Assembly (NCBI RefSeq): GCF_932294415.1
Contig: NC_065538.1
Location: forward strand, 44,926,843 to 44,990,842
From: Quercus robur
Lineage: Eukaryota > Streptophyta > Magnoliopsida > Fagales > Fagaceae
Direction of reading: 5' to 3'
Length of the DNA stretch: 64,000 nt
Position 1 is the stretch's first letter; each line of letters opens with the position of its first letter. This document shows positions 38,332 through 50,162 of this stretch, piece after piece. The position numbers and the translations under genes were made by a program. Under the pieces are notes generated by a model. It did not search any database and had not been told where the DNA came from. It saw only the letters and a list, made by a program, of their open reading frames with translations.

Positions 38332-39969
38332 TGCAATAGCCTTCTGCAATGTAATTCCAAATTTGTCTTTTATGTCAATATCTTCTGGTGCCATTCGGTC
38401 AGGAAGCTTCCAATTAAAGTGGTGAATGAGAGAAGCTAGCAACAAGCTCAGCATTCTTACAGCAAGATCTAAACCTGGGCAAATCCGCCTCCCAGAATCA
38501 AATGGCATAAAAGAGAGGTTCATGCCTCTGAAATCCACTTTAGAGTCGATGAACCTTTCTGGTTTAAATTGTGTTGGCTTGTCCCAGTACATGGGATCTC
38601 GTGCTATCGCCCATGCATTTACAATCGCTTGGGTGTGTTTAGGAATGGTGTATCCACAAACTTCCACATCAACATGGAAACGAGGAAGGAGAAGAGGTGC
38701 TATTGGATGAAGCCGCATTGTTTCTTTAAGCACATCTTGAAGATAGGGAAGTCGTGGGATGTCTTTTTCTTGTATGTTTTCTCCTATTCCAATTGTTTCA
38801 GTAAGTTCTTGTTTTGCCTTGGCCATTATGTCAGGATTGCGAAGAAGCTCAGTCATTGCCCATTCAATTGTAGCGCTAGTTTTATCAGTTCCTCCAATGA
38901 ACAAGTCCTGATAAATTGAGAAGATGTAATTAACCAAAGATGCAATAGAGGTCTTATAAGAAATTATGGAGTTCTTCTATATATATATATATATATATTT
39001 GATAATTAGGGATGAGAAGATTTAAATTGTGGATAAATCTGTTAAGGCATCAACCAATTAAGCTACATGATTTTAACTAGTTTTGATATTGCTTTAGTTA
39101 ATTATGTTTGCAAAACCGTAGTCTTATTTTTACATCTAATATATCAGTTCTTCTAGAATTACACCATTTGACTCAAATTTTGCCATATCTTGATGATAGG
39201 TGCAATAGTGATTAGTAAATCATCATTTTTTCACATGAACCAACTACTTTTTCTCCTTGACTTACACTCACATGCACACATTATCTTTGTATATTCTCAA
39301 TACTTGCAAAATTTCAAGACAATAAAAAATCTATAACTAGATTATCAATCAAATATTTAACTTTCAAGTTTTTTTAGTTAAAAATTATAAATCAAATATG
39401 AGTTTATGGATTAAATAGTAAATAAAGTCGAATTGTCGTGAAATTTGATATGTGTGTTAAGAATATAGATAAAATGTAATCCAATGATGAGATTTTCAAA
39501 TTATTTATCCCATAAAAAGTTATTAAGTGGTTTAATATTTCTTAAAATTATACCAAGTATAACTTAAACTCATCCTATTATATATGAACTTGGTTCAAGT
39601 TACACCTGATGTAACTCAAAGTAATGTTACACTATCCAATAACTTATTATTAATTTCATATTTTAAAATATTCAACCGTTGAATTACATGTTCTATGTGT
39701 TCTTAACATACATGTCAATTGGATATAATTGACCAATCGATCCATAAACTCATCTTTTATGCATTATTTTAAAATACAAAAAATTGAATTTAAACAATTA
39801 ATTGATGATATAGTTATTGATTTTTTATCATTTTTAAATTTTGTAAGTATAGAAAATATACGAAAATAATATAATTTGGCGGCAAATTTATCAAAATTTA
39901 CATCTAATTAAAAAATATTGAATGGGGTAACATTACTTAAAGTTATTCTAAGTATAAATTTAACCTAAC

Positions 39970-40077
<108 letters not shown>

Positions 40078-40513
40078 GTCAGCAAAACTTTGATATTCGG
40101 ACGGTTAAATTCCTTCTGGCCCTGTTCTTTGCTGAGGTGGAGGACATCTAACAAGTCATCACACCTCGGTGATCCAGATGCTCTAAATTCCAAACGTTGA
40201 TCAATCATGTTGTCAATCAACCAATGCAGTCGATCGTAAGGAACCTTCGTACTCCGCCTTATACCTTGTAGGTCAAATGGCTTTAGCAAAGGACAAAAGT
40301 CTGAAAGATTAGGCTTCCCTCCAAGCTCCATTATACTCCAAATGAGCTCCTTTAGTTCTTTGAATAGCATTTGATTTTGGATCAAATATGTCGACCGAAA
40401 ATATTGTATTCGATAGTGAATTCAATGTGGTTCCAAACACCAACATCCCAATACTTATGGCCTCCCCAGCTTCACTAGCTTCAACCACACACCTAACCAT
40501 ACCGTCCACTGCT

Positions 40514-40743
40514 TGATGTCACGAGCCTTGTAGTGTGTTAAATATTAGTATTGATTGTATTGTATTTCTCAAGTAATAGAATATACATAAGTGCCTTTAT
40601 ATAGGAGGCAGTATTGTATTTCTCAAGTAATAGAATATACATAAGTGCCTTTATATAGGAGGCAGAGTGTGTAGTACAAGTAAGTGTGCTATACAAGTAA
40701 ACAAGGTGGACCTAAAGCCCACATACCCTAATATACGTTAACA
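40514..40743 (-). repeat. copia LTR with internal 54-bp tandem duplication
   Basis: In minus orientation the LTR starts tgttaacgtatattaggg after the polypurine-like tract gagtttgagggggg and ends near ..cgtgacatca beside the P450 relic. It includes an exact tandem duplication (40557-40610 and 40611-40664) covering the 'ttatataggaggca' TATA-like region, so the core promoter is present twice. Confidence 0.75.
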
Positions 40744-40895
40744 GCCCCCCTCAAACTCAAGGTGGATGTGAGACCAACTTCAGGTTGTCAACCAATGTGC
40801 GAAGACATCCCTTAGGATGTGACTTGGTGAAGATATCTACAAGTTGATCTTTAGAAGAAACTGAGATCAACTTGAGAGCACCTGGACTACAAAAA
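40744..40895 (-). mobile_element. copia RNase H C-terminal remnant
   Basis: The minus strand reads SKDQLVDIFTKSHPKGCLRT and then LVDNLKLVSHPP, the standard end of copia pol just before the polypurine tract and LTR. Only this tip of pol is present. Confidence 0.75.
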
Positions 40896-41475
40896 GTCAA
40901 CTCTGGCCAAAAGTCAACGGTTAACGGTCAACAGCCAAAGGCAACGGTCAACTACTATGATGACGTCAGCAAGATAACGTAAGCTGAAGACCTTAGCTAG
41001 GGCTGACGTGTAATGATGACATCAGCGATGACGTCAGCAGGTGCACAACAGCGAAGACCTCAGCTAAGGCTGACGTGTAATGATGACGTCAGCAGGTGCA
41101 TAGCGACGCGTGAGTGCATGAGGTGCGTGAGTCAACCCTTGCAAGAGATTTGGTCGGCGTGTGTGAAGTCCGATGAGGTTGATTCTTCTCCGGTGATATA
41201 GATCGGACAAAGGCGATTCCGATGACAGCGGCAGTGAGTTAATCGGAGAAATATGGATGGCGTGTGAGGCGGGTGGAAAAGCTGCTGAATCTTTGACCGG
41301 CGCATGGCAGCGCGTGGATGGTCAAATGATGATGATTCCAGCCGCTTTGTGAAGATCGGTTGAAGATCTACGCGGTGATATGTCTTATGTCTTAATCGGA
41401 GATCCAGTGTGGAAGATCCAACGGAGGCAGTGATCTTTGGTGGAGGTGATCGAGCTTCTGGCAGTGAAGATTCAA
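40896..41475. other. GC-richer repeat-containing block
   Basis: It has repeated 'tgatgacgtcagc' (40959, 41028, 41083) and 'gctgacgtgtaatgatgac' (40993, 41063) words, plus 'gcgtg'-rich stretches. It is unlike the AT-rich surroundings and probably belongs to the copia relic on its left. No protein was recognised. Confidence 0.45.
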
Positions 41476-42115
41476 CAACAAAACTTGATACTAAGTGCTA
41501 ACATTAGGATTAGATGAAATCAAAATTTCATTTCCTCAAAACCAAAACAACATGAAATTCAAAGTTGCATGTCCTTTTCATCTCAATTTCCAAAGCAATC
41601 AACCATAAAAGTAGTAGAAAAAGAAACCAAATTTAGCTAGAGTTGAGAAACTGTAAATGAATTAAAGCCTATCTGATGATGGAAAGAAAATTAGTAGGCT
41701 GAATGCTTCAGGCTTCAATAGGCTAGTGATTGCTTAAGAGGCCTAAAAAGAAAAAGACAAGATCAACGGTGACCAAGATGAACCAGTCAAGAACCCTTTG
41801 ATGCTTAAGTTAGTTTTTTCTCTAAAATGTTAGAATTCCAATTTTTGGGAGTCGTGAGAACTTACTTTCATTACATGTGGATGAGTATTTATATAGTGTG
41901 CTTTGGAGTAGTTACTTTGGAGTGGTTACTCGTCTCGTAACTTCCCCAATATTTATGGAAGTTAGAAGGTTCAGACTTAACTTCTACAAACCGCTATAAA
42001 AGTTGGAATTTTCAATCTTATCTTCTATAACTATCATTGGAAGTTAAGTATTTAGTAGGAAGTTATAGCGATGAATCAAGATCTCGCTCATGTTTCAAAA
42101 TAGTAACATGTGGCT
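41476..42115. other. spacer, nothing recognised
   Basis: This is AT-rich DNA. 41880-42060 has four similar 'gaagtta' words and a TATA-like 'tatttatatagtg' but no clear element. Confidence 0.4.
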
Positions 42116-42119
42116 TAAT

Positions 42120-43784
42120 TCATTAGTCTTTTGTAGGTAAATCTTTTTGGAAATTTCCCAAGTGTTGGGGGACGTCTAGGTGTTAAGGGTAGCCCAAATG
42201 CTTTTCTGATGGACAACCCTCATCCCCATGGTGTGGTTCTCGACCATTTCCCGCCTTAGTCCATCTCATTCCTAATTCATGTTGATACAGGGCGACCTTT
42301 CTCTCGGATTAATCGGGGGTTAGGAACGACCCTTCGAGTTTCTTTAGGATTTGGCCATGATAATCTATTTTTCAATGTAGGGAAAAGGGGTTTATAGATG
42401 TGGAACAATGTGTTCATGCTATAGCATGGGTTAATATACTACTTTACATTATGTTGATACCTACTACAAATTGCAATGACATGTAAATATGGTATCTTGT
42501 ACAGTTTCCATTTCCCATATGTGCAAATTCTCTGCAGCAGATTAACTCCATGTATGTGATCCCCCACACCAGCGCTCCCTAGATTATGCAGTGTATCTAC
42601 TTGATAGGATTGTTGTTACGTGCTCAATCTCGTCACCTTGTGATGAGTCGCCTTCGCCTTATTTCTCATGAAGATATCCAAGGCATATTTACACCATTTT
42701 TTCCCCGAGCAATCTAAATTTTGTCGCACCTGTGGAGGCCCTTGCATTTTGTGATCTTCCAGACATTGTCTCCCTTGCAACAGATCGCGTGGACTGCTCA
42801 TGGACACAAATCATTCTCGCAACTCACCATAATCCTCTCTGAATCTGAATGCTTAGTTTTAAAGCTAAAATTCTCCCCCACTACATACTAGGTCAATGCA
42901 TGTCGCATCGCCAATTTAGTCAGGAATACTAGCTGCCAATTTGATATTGCCGTTTACATAACCAGTGATGGATCAAACATATTATCCCAAGTTTTTTTGG
43001 TAAATCATTCTATCATAGGATCGGAACTAAGGCATGTGTCTCTATTCTCTTCTGCAAGCACCTCTTCGATACCATCAACATCCTCATGTTCACCGATAGT
43101 ATCTAGGAGCTCCTCGCACTCATCCCTAGTAAAATCAATATTGGTTGCATCGTCACCAAGTCTGTGATCATCTTCATGTTCTGATGTGCTCCCATGCACC
43201 TTATCACAGGATAAATGCTCTCCTTCGTGTACTTCCTGGTAGCCTTCCTCCTCCTCAATCAAGTTCACATGCGGAAATGTCTGGCACGGTTCAACGCCAT
43301 ACCCATCTCCTATGTTCTCTGCAAACCCTTGATAAAATTGTAACGGTATTGAGTTCATGTGCTCATTACCAATTCCGTCCAAAACAGCATGTTGTGAACC
43401 CTCTCTAGCCTCTATTATAGCGTGCTCAATAATGACATATAGATCCAAAGCAATGAATCCCTTCACCAACATCTATTCAACAAATTCCCACAACATCTTT
43501 ACTTCAGCGCCACCAAATAAATGTACTGAATTGTAGAAAACTTAGGTGTCTACAACTCGTTGAGGTGCTTATTACATGATGGATATGTTATGCCTAGAGT
43601 GGTCCAACCCCATCGCTGTCAATATTCTCTGTTGTAATTTCCTAAGGCTTATCTCATGCTTTACCTTAACATATTTATGTTTTTGGTTCGAACCTTGGTA
43701 TGACAACCCATGCAACTCATGATAATACGTCTCCCCATCATAGTACACATAGAAATAATGAAAATCCATCACCGACCTATTCAA
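42120..43784 (-). pseudogene. MuDR-type (MULE) transposase, internally deleted
   Basis: On the minus strand the N-terminal part starts at 43784 (MNRSVMDFHYFYVYY) and includes ISLRKLQQRILTAMGL, typical of MULE N-termini. An acidic linker follows (43005-43472). Near 42740 the DNA-binding zinc region reads VWKITKCKGLHRCDK. Then the catalytic DDE core is missing, and about 42540-42380 goes straight to the SWIM-type segment (ICTYGKWKLYKIPYLHVIAI, then YINPCYSMNTL) and a C-terminal GRPVSTRIRNEMD-like stretch. Stops and frame changes are present. The intact family cuts and pastes Mutator DNA; this copy cannot. No TIRs were located. Confidence 0.75.
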
Positions 43785-44192
43785 AGAATATTGTAGCTGT
43801 TATAATCTATAATCAAGTAAATAAATTAGGCATATGATAAAAAGAATTTATATTCAAACTCAACCTCCTCGACTTTGTGTATACACATATAAATAATTGA
43901 ATCTCGATCATAGAAATAATTTATACATAGACATAATGTGTACTTAACCATAGATATATTTTTTACGCATGTAAATAATTAAAACTCAACCATTTCAACT
44001 TTATTTTATTCACCCAATTTATTTGTTGAGTAATGAATTAATATTATTATGAACTCCCATATTACTTTAAAACTCAAAAGAATATCATATTACCTCTACC
44101 TATCAACCCACATGAGTTTTATACAATTAAACCACACGTGAACTATACTTGGCACTAATTGGGAATTCAACTAACATTTATTAATAATTAGT
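43785..44192. other. AT-rich spacer upstream of MULE remnant
   Basis: No gene was recognised. A possible MULE terminal repeat was sought and not found. Confidence 0.4.
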
Positions 44193-44314
44193 AGTTGTAC
44201 ATAGTTATGCATGGGTATGGGTGTGCGTTTCATCTTGGGAAATATGAACCAGCAGTTGTACATAGTTATGCATGGGTGTGAGTGTATGTTTTATCTTGGC
44301 AAATATGAACACAG
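44193..44314. repeat. 61-bp tandem duplication
   Basis: Two adjacent copies of a unit beginning agttgtacatagttatgcat and ending near aatatgaac differ at a few sites. Confidence 0.8.
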
Positions 44315-44364
44315 TCACTAGTCACTGTTAATATCCCACAGTTGATGTGGAACTAAGACTGTTA

Positions 44365-44787
44365 GAGCAACCGCATCAATCTGTGCAAAATTCTTGTCTA
44401 TTTTGCAAGAAAAAACATACTTTTTCTATTTTACACACCAACTTTTACAAAACACTCACATCAGTTTATCTATTCTATCATCTATTTTATTTAAATAATA
44501 ATATTTCTTTAATTTTTTATTATATCAAACAAACCACTACCCACATGGCCCCACCTACCTTTTTCTTTCTTTGTTGTGAGAACATAACAGATGAGAGAGC
44601 GACATGGCGAGGAGAGAGAAAAAAAGAATAAAAAAATCATTTGCACAAGAACTATTTATTTGCAAACCAATTTTGTATATTTGCACATTTTTACAAGTAT
44701 TGATGTGGGTGTTTTTTGAGTTAAAATGTACAAAATTGAGCACTTTTTATATTTTGAAAATTTTTGCAACCATTGATGTGGTTGCTC
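44365..44787. mobile_element. Tourist/Harbinger-like MITE, TTA duplication
   Basis: The left end gagcaaccgcatcaat and the right end in reverse complement (gagcaaccacatcaat) are inverted repeats. TTA flanks both sides (44362-44364 and 44788-44790), the 3-bp duplication of PIF/Harbinger elements. The interior is AT-rich with partial palindromy (ttgcacattttt/aaaaatgtgc type). 423 bp, non-coding. Confidence 0.82.
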
Positions 44788-44945
44788 TTAATATTGCAAA
44801 ACTCATTGTATGAAATACACCCCATGCACAAAAATTTATATGAACCACATGCAAAGATTGGTGGTTGCTCTTAATATTGCAAAACTCATTATATGAAGAT
44901 GAAATACACCCCATGCACAAAAATTTATATGAACCACATGCAAAG
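44778..44945. repeat. 83-bp tandem duplication overlapping MITE end
   Basis: The unit starts with the last ten bases of the Tourist-like MITE (gtggttgctc) and runs through tatgaaccacatgcaaaga. The second copy starts at 44861 and carries a 6-base insertion. The duplication must postdate the MITE insertion. Confidence 0.85.
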
Positions 44946-46250
44946 ACAATCTAACTAAGCATTTAACTTTTACCTTCAAAAGAACTACTATATACAAAGG
45001 ACCTTCCTCTCCTCAAGTTTGCTAGTCACCATTAAAACACAATGGCACTTGGTGAATAAAAAAATGCTGAGTCGTTTGTATAAACACACGCACACCCTTT
45101 CCTCAATTGTGTGTTGAGAACAATAAAATACCACTGGCGTTGAGAACAGTAAAATACCCCTTTTTTCTTTTTTAAGTAAAAATAAAATTTCAAATAATTG
45201 TGTGTATGACCAATACTATGACATTTTTTTTTAATTTAATATATACAAATGACTTAGAATTCTCGATAAAATAAAATAAAATAAGTTCCTTGAGAGTTTT
45301 TAGAGTAATTGTATCTAATAAAGAGTAGAAAAACAATAACCTACCAACTTGTTTGTAGAGCAAACAAAAAAAAAAAAAAAAAAAAAAAACCAGGTTTCGT
45401 GATAAAATGAAATATATTTTTTTAATGGACTCTGATTATATGAGTAATGAAAATTAAATAAAGGTTGCGTGGCCTTATTTATCTCTTTGAATCCGCCAAT
45501 CTGCCATGGTTTTGGGGGAGGCAAACGACCTGTTTTGCATTTGATTGTCATCTTGGTGTCGATTAATAGTTGAAAATACAATTTCTGAAAACAAAATAAA
45601 GCTGTTAAAATGCTTTAAACAAAAGTACACTAGTTATTAATAGTTTAATACTAAAAAGAGGTGAAATAAAATGCATCTAACCTTTTCTTTTTGATAAAAT
45701 TAACCTGTTAAATTTGATTAAGGGAAATGAGAAGTAACATGGTCAAAGATGTTCATGTATCCAAAAAGTTTTTTTCTTTTTTAATGTTCACTTTCTACTA
45801 ATAACAAGGTACGGAAAATGAAGTGGTGAAAATATTCTTGATACATTCTTAGCAACTTGTAACACTAATTCCCATTAAAAAAAAAAAAAAAAAAAAAAAA
45901 AACCTTGTAATACTACTCCTAGACAGGAACAGAACATAAAGATATGTCATCTGGAAACTCCCAATATGCATTTATTAAAATGCTCATCATCTGTATTATT
46001 GGACTGTCACAACAGCAGTCATAACACAGAAATAAAGAAGTTAATAGATATGAAAGATGTGCTGATCTAACCAAAAGGGTCCCCTAGGAAAATAATACTG
46101 AGAAGAAAAGCAATTTCAATAAAGATTAAATGGAAACAGCTACATAGACTCGCCTCCGTTCTTAAACATTGAGATAATTTATTTAAATTTGTAAATTAGC
46201 AAGAAGCATGCAAAACATGGCAGAACAAAGAGCTTTATTAGCCATTATTG
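44946..46250. other. AT-rich intergenic region
   Basis: It has long A-runs (45366-45389, 45878-45901). No gene or element was recognised. Confidence 0.5.
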
Positions 46251-46252
46251 TC

Positions 46253-46376
46253 TAACTTGTCAGATAATTTACTTGGGCTTCTGCTTCATAAGGCCAGAGA
46301 CAGATGCACAATGTGTTGATTTGTATTCACATTTCTCGCAGCAGGACTGCGGCAATTCAATGACTTTAAGGCACCT
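46253..46376 (-). CDS. possible last exon of an unidentified gene
   Basis: After a good acceptor (minus, tggtgtag|gtgcc) one frame reads CLKVIELPQSCCEKCEYKST and then HCASVSGLMKQKPK and a stop. It is Cys-rich and looks protein-like. A second frame is also open to a stop, so the choice is uncertain. A possible upstream exon is at 48988-49115. I do not recognise the product and it may be a relic. Confidence 0.3.
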
Positions 46377-46578
46377 ACACCATTTGAAAAAACTGCATAA
46401 ATAAACAACTCTTAAAATGAAAAGAAAATAATGCAATGACATCAAGATTACATAGATTGAGATTTCAACTGCTGCTTTAACATATCCTTACATGAAACCA
46501 CCTAGAATGGAATCTAGAGGTTTAAGGGACACTCTTGACATATAAAAGAAAACCAGCAACAATTGCTGATACATTGTA

Positions 46579-46909
46579 GATATTGTCAAAGCAGCTCATG
46601 CTTTAGGGTACCTATATATCTCCCTCTTTCTTTGCTCTTTTCCATATATTGTAAAATTTTTCTGTTTAGCAAAGTGAAATAAATGGTGGCATGGAATTCA
46701 TTTTCAGGTGTGAATTGAGGGTTGTAAGCAATGCAAACCTGTTTTTCATTGAGACCATTTTGAATCATCTTGGTTTGAGAGACTACTTTTCAGAGATCAA
46801 CACAAACCCAGGTTTTGTGGATGAAGAAGGAAAGCTAAGGATCTTCCCCTACCATGATTTCCACACATCTCCCCATGGTTGCAGTAACTGCCCTCCAAAC
46901 ATGTGCAAG
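46579..46909 (+). pseudogene. fragment of PHOSPHO-type (PHOSPHO1/inorganic pyrophosphatase-like) phosphatase gene
   Basis: Two exon pieces remain. 46579-46607 reads DIVKAAHALG and meets a GT donor. After a roughly 100-base intron, 46708-46909 reads CELRVVSNANLFFIETIL, then HLGLRDYFSEINTNP, EGKLRIFPYHDF and CPPNMCK before a GT. This matches the middle of plant HAD-superfamily PHOSPHO1-like phosphatases (thiamine-phosphate/pyrophosphatase-like proteins). The N-terminal DFDKT nucleophile exon and the C-terminal GDG..D exon are missing. The intron is kept, so the copy was made at DNA level rather than from mRNA. It is a gene fragment, not a gene. Confidence 0.8.
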
Positions 46910-48987
46910 GTATATTATCTTATTATTCCCTTTCATTCTTGATTGTTGCAAAAGTAAGTAGGATAATATAAATTTTTTTTAGAGAATATGTAACTTTGCA
47001 ACTAAAAGACCAATTTTTTGACCAAGTTGAGAAAGTTGTTGAGAACAGATTGCTTGTTAAGGCAGAAATCATGAGTGGATAGATGGGGGGAGACCTTGAG
47101 GAACCAATTGAGAAAATCTGGATTGTTGGGGACACTAGATCTCAACAGCCAATATCAGAATGACATTAATTCAGGTCCAAAAGCAATAGACCTGAACTGC
47201 AAGGGAATGGAACAATGCAATGGGTTTTAGTCAGATAGCCTATGCAGCAAACTTAATTTTTAGAGCTAATCTTTTGTTAACAGACTATGTATATTGTTAT
47301 ATGCATGGACCCTCAAGAACTTTTGAAAGTGTATTCATATTAAAAGAAGGTATTATAATATATATAATGCGTGGATAGATCTCTCTCTCTCATTTTACCA
47401 TGCATTGCCAAGGTTCTATTTGTGGCAAAATTATTAATGACTAACACAGAGTCCCCTAAGTTTTTACTTCAAAATTTAGTTTATGGGTAATCTGTACTTA
47501 TAGTTTGTAGGCAGCCTCTCTAAAAAAAAGGGGGGGGGGGGTGTAGGCTATCTCCCAATTACCTCTCCTAAACCCACAAAAGTAGGAGTTTTATGCACTG
47601 GATATGACTTTATCTTCCCTTTAATCGTAGTTTTAAGCAAAATTCTCAAGTTTTGTTGTATCCTGTTGTGTTGCTGCATGTCTCATGTCTCTACCCTATC
47701 CCATCAATCAGTGCGCACTATGTTCCCAACAAACATTCTGATCTAGACAATTCCGGTATCTGCTTGAATTCTTTTTATTATAATTCTCAAGAGACAGTAA
47801 AGTAGGGTATGTTTAACGTTTAAGTATAATTTTCCTCTACATGTTCCAAGTGAGAAAGTAAAGATGGGTTAGAAACCATCATAACAGCAGAATCATAGTT
47901 ATCCAACCAACAAATACAGAATCATTGACCAAACCATGCATATGCTTAAATATAACTGAACATAAAGGAGCTGTAATCAATTTATGCCACTAAGTCTAAG
48001 ACTAGATACTTATGTAGCCTGCACACAAGGTCAATAAATATTGCCCTGCTTATACTCCTCAAGCCAGTGATGTGGAAATAGTATGGAGCTTTCACAAACC
48101 ATTCATGGCCATGGGCTTCTCACTGCATCTTTGCTCTTACTAATTAACTTTTATTTAGCTTCTTCTCCACTGCCTCAAGGTATGAACTTCCCATTAATTA
48201 GCCTTTTTTTTTATAAGCACAACTCATTCTAGTTGACTGAGTTGAGCATTGACCTCATTCTTATTCATTGAAGGAAACAGACTTCCCTACATGACTTCAG
48301 ATGTCGAAAAAGTTTCAGGTAAATCTTTTGATTACATTGTTGTTGGGGGATTCCAGAAACAGAAACTTCAATGGCGAGAGCCAAAGTCCAGTTAACAAAT
48401 GTGAAATATGACAGAAACAAATATATATATATATATATATTTGCTGAAATATTCTGAAATATATCAGCAACATCACATGTTTGCATCCAATGAAAAATGG
48501 TAACCTATTCCCACTTTGAATTAATCAACCTACATACACTTTTTGATATATACAAGCATAAATATGAATGCTTGCACCCCAGACATGCTCTAGAAATATC
48601 TATTCTTGTATTACACATGCTCCAATGTACACACTCCGAAAAACACACGTGATAAAGTAAAATCACAATGGACCTAAAAACAGAGAAGGAAAACCCAGGT
48701 GGCCTATAGCCCCCCTTGGCTCACTACTGTGACAACCAGTACCAGCATCTATAAAAATTCAGTAGTATGGCAAACACATCAGCAACCACTTAACATGTCC
48801 ATAGAAGCAGGAATACATTGAAAGGAATGTAAGCAGGTCTTTTTCGGTACTTGTTTAGTGCGGCCTATTGTCTTGCACTGAAGTTGGAAGTAGGAATTTT
48901 ATATATATTTGGTAACAGATAAAAATGACACACTGTAATTGAACAATTCACGCTTAGAAAGATTCATTATTGGAGGAAAAGGAAAAA
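46910..48987. other. intergenic region
   Basis: No gene was recognised. A G-run lies at 47530-47541 and a (TA)n tract at 48421-48441. One stretch at 47020-47150 reads open for short spans (VEKVVENRLLVKAEI) but matches nothing I know. Confidence 0.4.
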
Positions 48988-49115
48988 TTTACCTATCTCA
49001 TCATATATTTCTTTTCCACTTGAAGTAGTTGCTTGATCCTCTCGCCTAGCCACTACAATGAAATTTGACTTGTCCTTTTGAGTGGCATTCTTGGCACTTT
49101 CCTTCAATATATACT
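48988..49115 (-). CDS. possible internal exon of the same unidentified gene
   Basis: On the minus strand, between an AG (attgacag) and a GT (gagatag|gtaaat), one frame stays open: YILKESAKNATQKDKSNFIV then VARREDQATTSSGKEIYDEI. It is 2.6 kb from the candidate last exon. The phase with that exon fits only the less protein-like frame. Unrecognised. Confidence 0.22.
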
Positions 49116-50162
49116 GTCAATCAAACAGAAAAAGTAAGCAAATTAACCATGTCTTTCAGTTCGAGAACAAAGATAGTGCATGTGCATAGAGTAACATGAA
49201 GGCACTGGGAAACATAAGGACAGCAACCACAATATTGAAATAATCAACATAGCTGCTAGAAACTGACATTATCCAAAAGAAAATCACAAAAAGACAAGTT
49301 CCAAACAGAAGGGGGTAAATGATAACAATAAGATTATCAAACATAGAGATATTATTGATTTGTCCAGAATGCATTTGTGCTAAATCTTTCAATTAAGATA
49401 GGCAACTTCCCACCCTAACAAGTGGAGATAACTTACTAAAACCAGTGAAGACTTCACCCTGCTCAAAAGTATACAGAAAACATAAATGATAGAAAAATAA
49501 AATTTACCATTAAATAACCCAAATAATATCCTATCAGAAATAAGAATGGGATAAAAATTAGCATTATTTTACTAGTAGTAATGATCAAAGCAGATCATTT
49601 AGTTTTAATGGGATGAAACACCTATGGACTATCTTTTCCTTCTTCCTTATCTTTGTCTCTGCAATTTTGCCATTGCTTGTTTACTTAAATCTTCCATTTT
49701 CACATCAATCTCTTACAACTCATTTCCTAACCTTCACCTCGTGTATCATAATTTTCTTCAAAAGCACGCAGTTTACTATTTTAAGAAGCTTTCCAGCATC
49801 ACTTCAGGTCTGACCTGCATGAACTCCACTACAAGAGCTTAGGAAAGATAGCAGAATGCAACATGGGGACTCAAAAGGAAGGCCAGACTAATGCTAAACA
49901 AGAGGATTTTTTTGGTTTCTGCCGAGAGACTGTAGAACCTTGCAATTAAATTAAGGAATAGGAGGCAATGGAAATAATCAAAGGACTGTACTCAAGATGT
50001 TGAAAACAATGCTGCTGTGAGCCTGTGACACACAACACACGCTGAAACTTCTGTCACTGTTGAAAGGATGCACAAGCTAGCTAGTTTACTGGTACTGCTA
50101 CTGGAAAACAAAGATTGCATAAGCAAGCATCCTAAGATACAGGCGAGATTAGGGACGATATT
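49116..50162. other. intergenic region
   Basis: No gene or element was recognised. Confidence 0.4.

Noticed and set aside
38426-38919. Plus-strand ORFs opposite the P450
   Set aside because: They are shadows of the conserved P450 exon on the minus strand.
42616-42807. Minus-strand ORF of 63 codons with MSSPRDLLQGRQ
   Set aside because: It is a different frame over the MULE zinc-finger region, where the neighbouring frame gives the recognisable motif.
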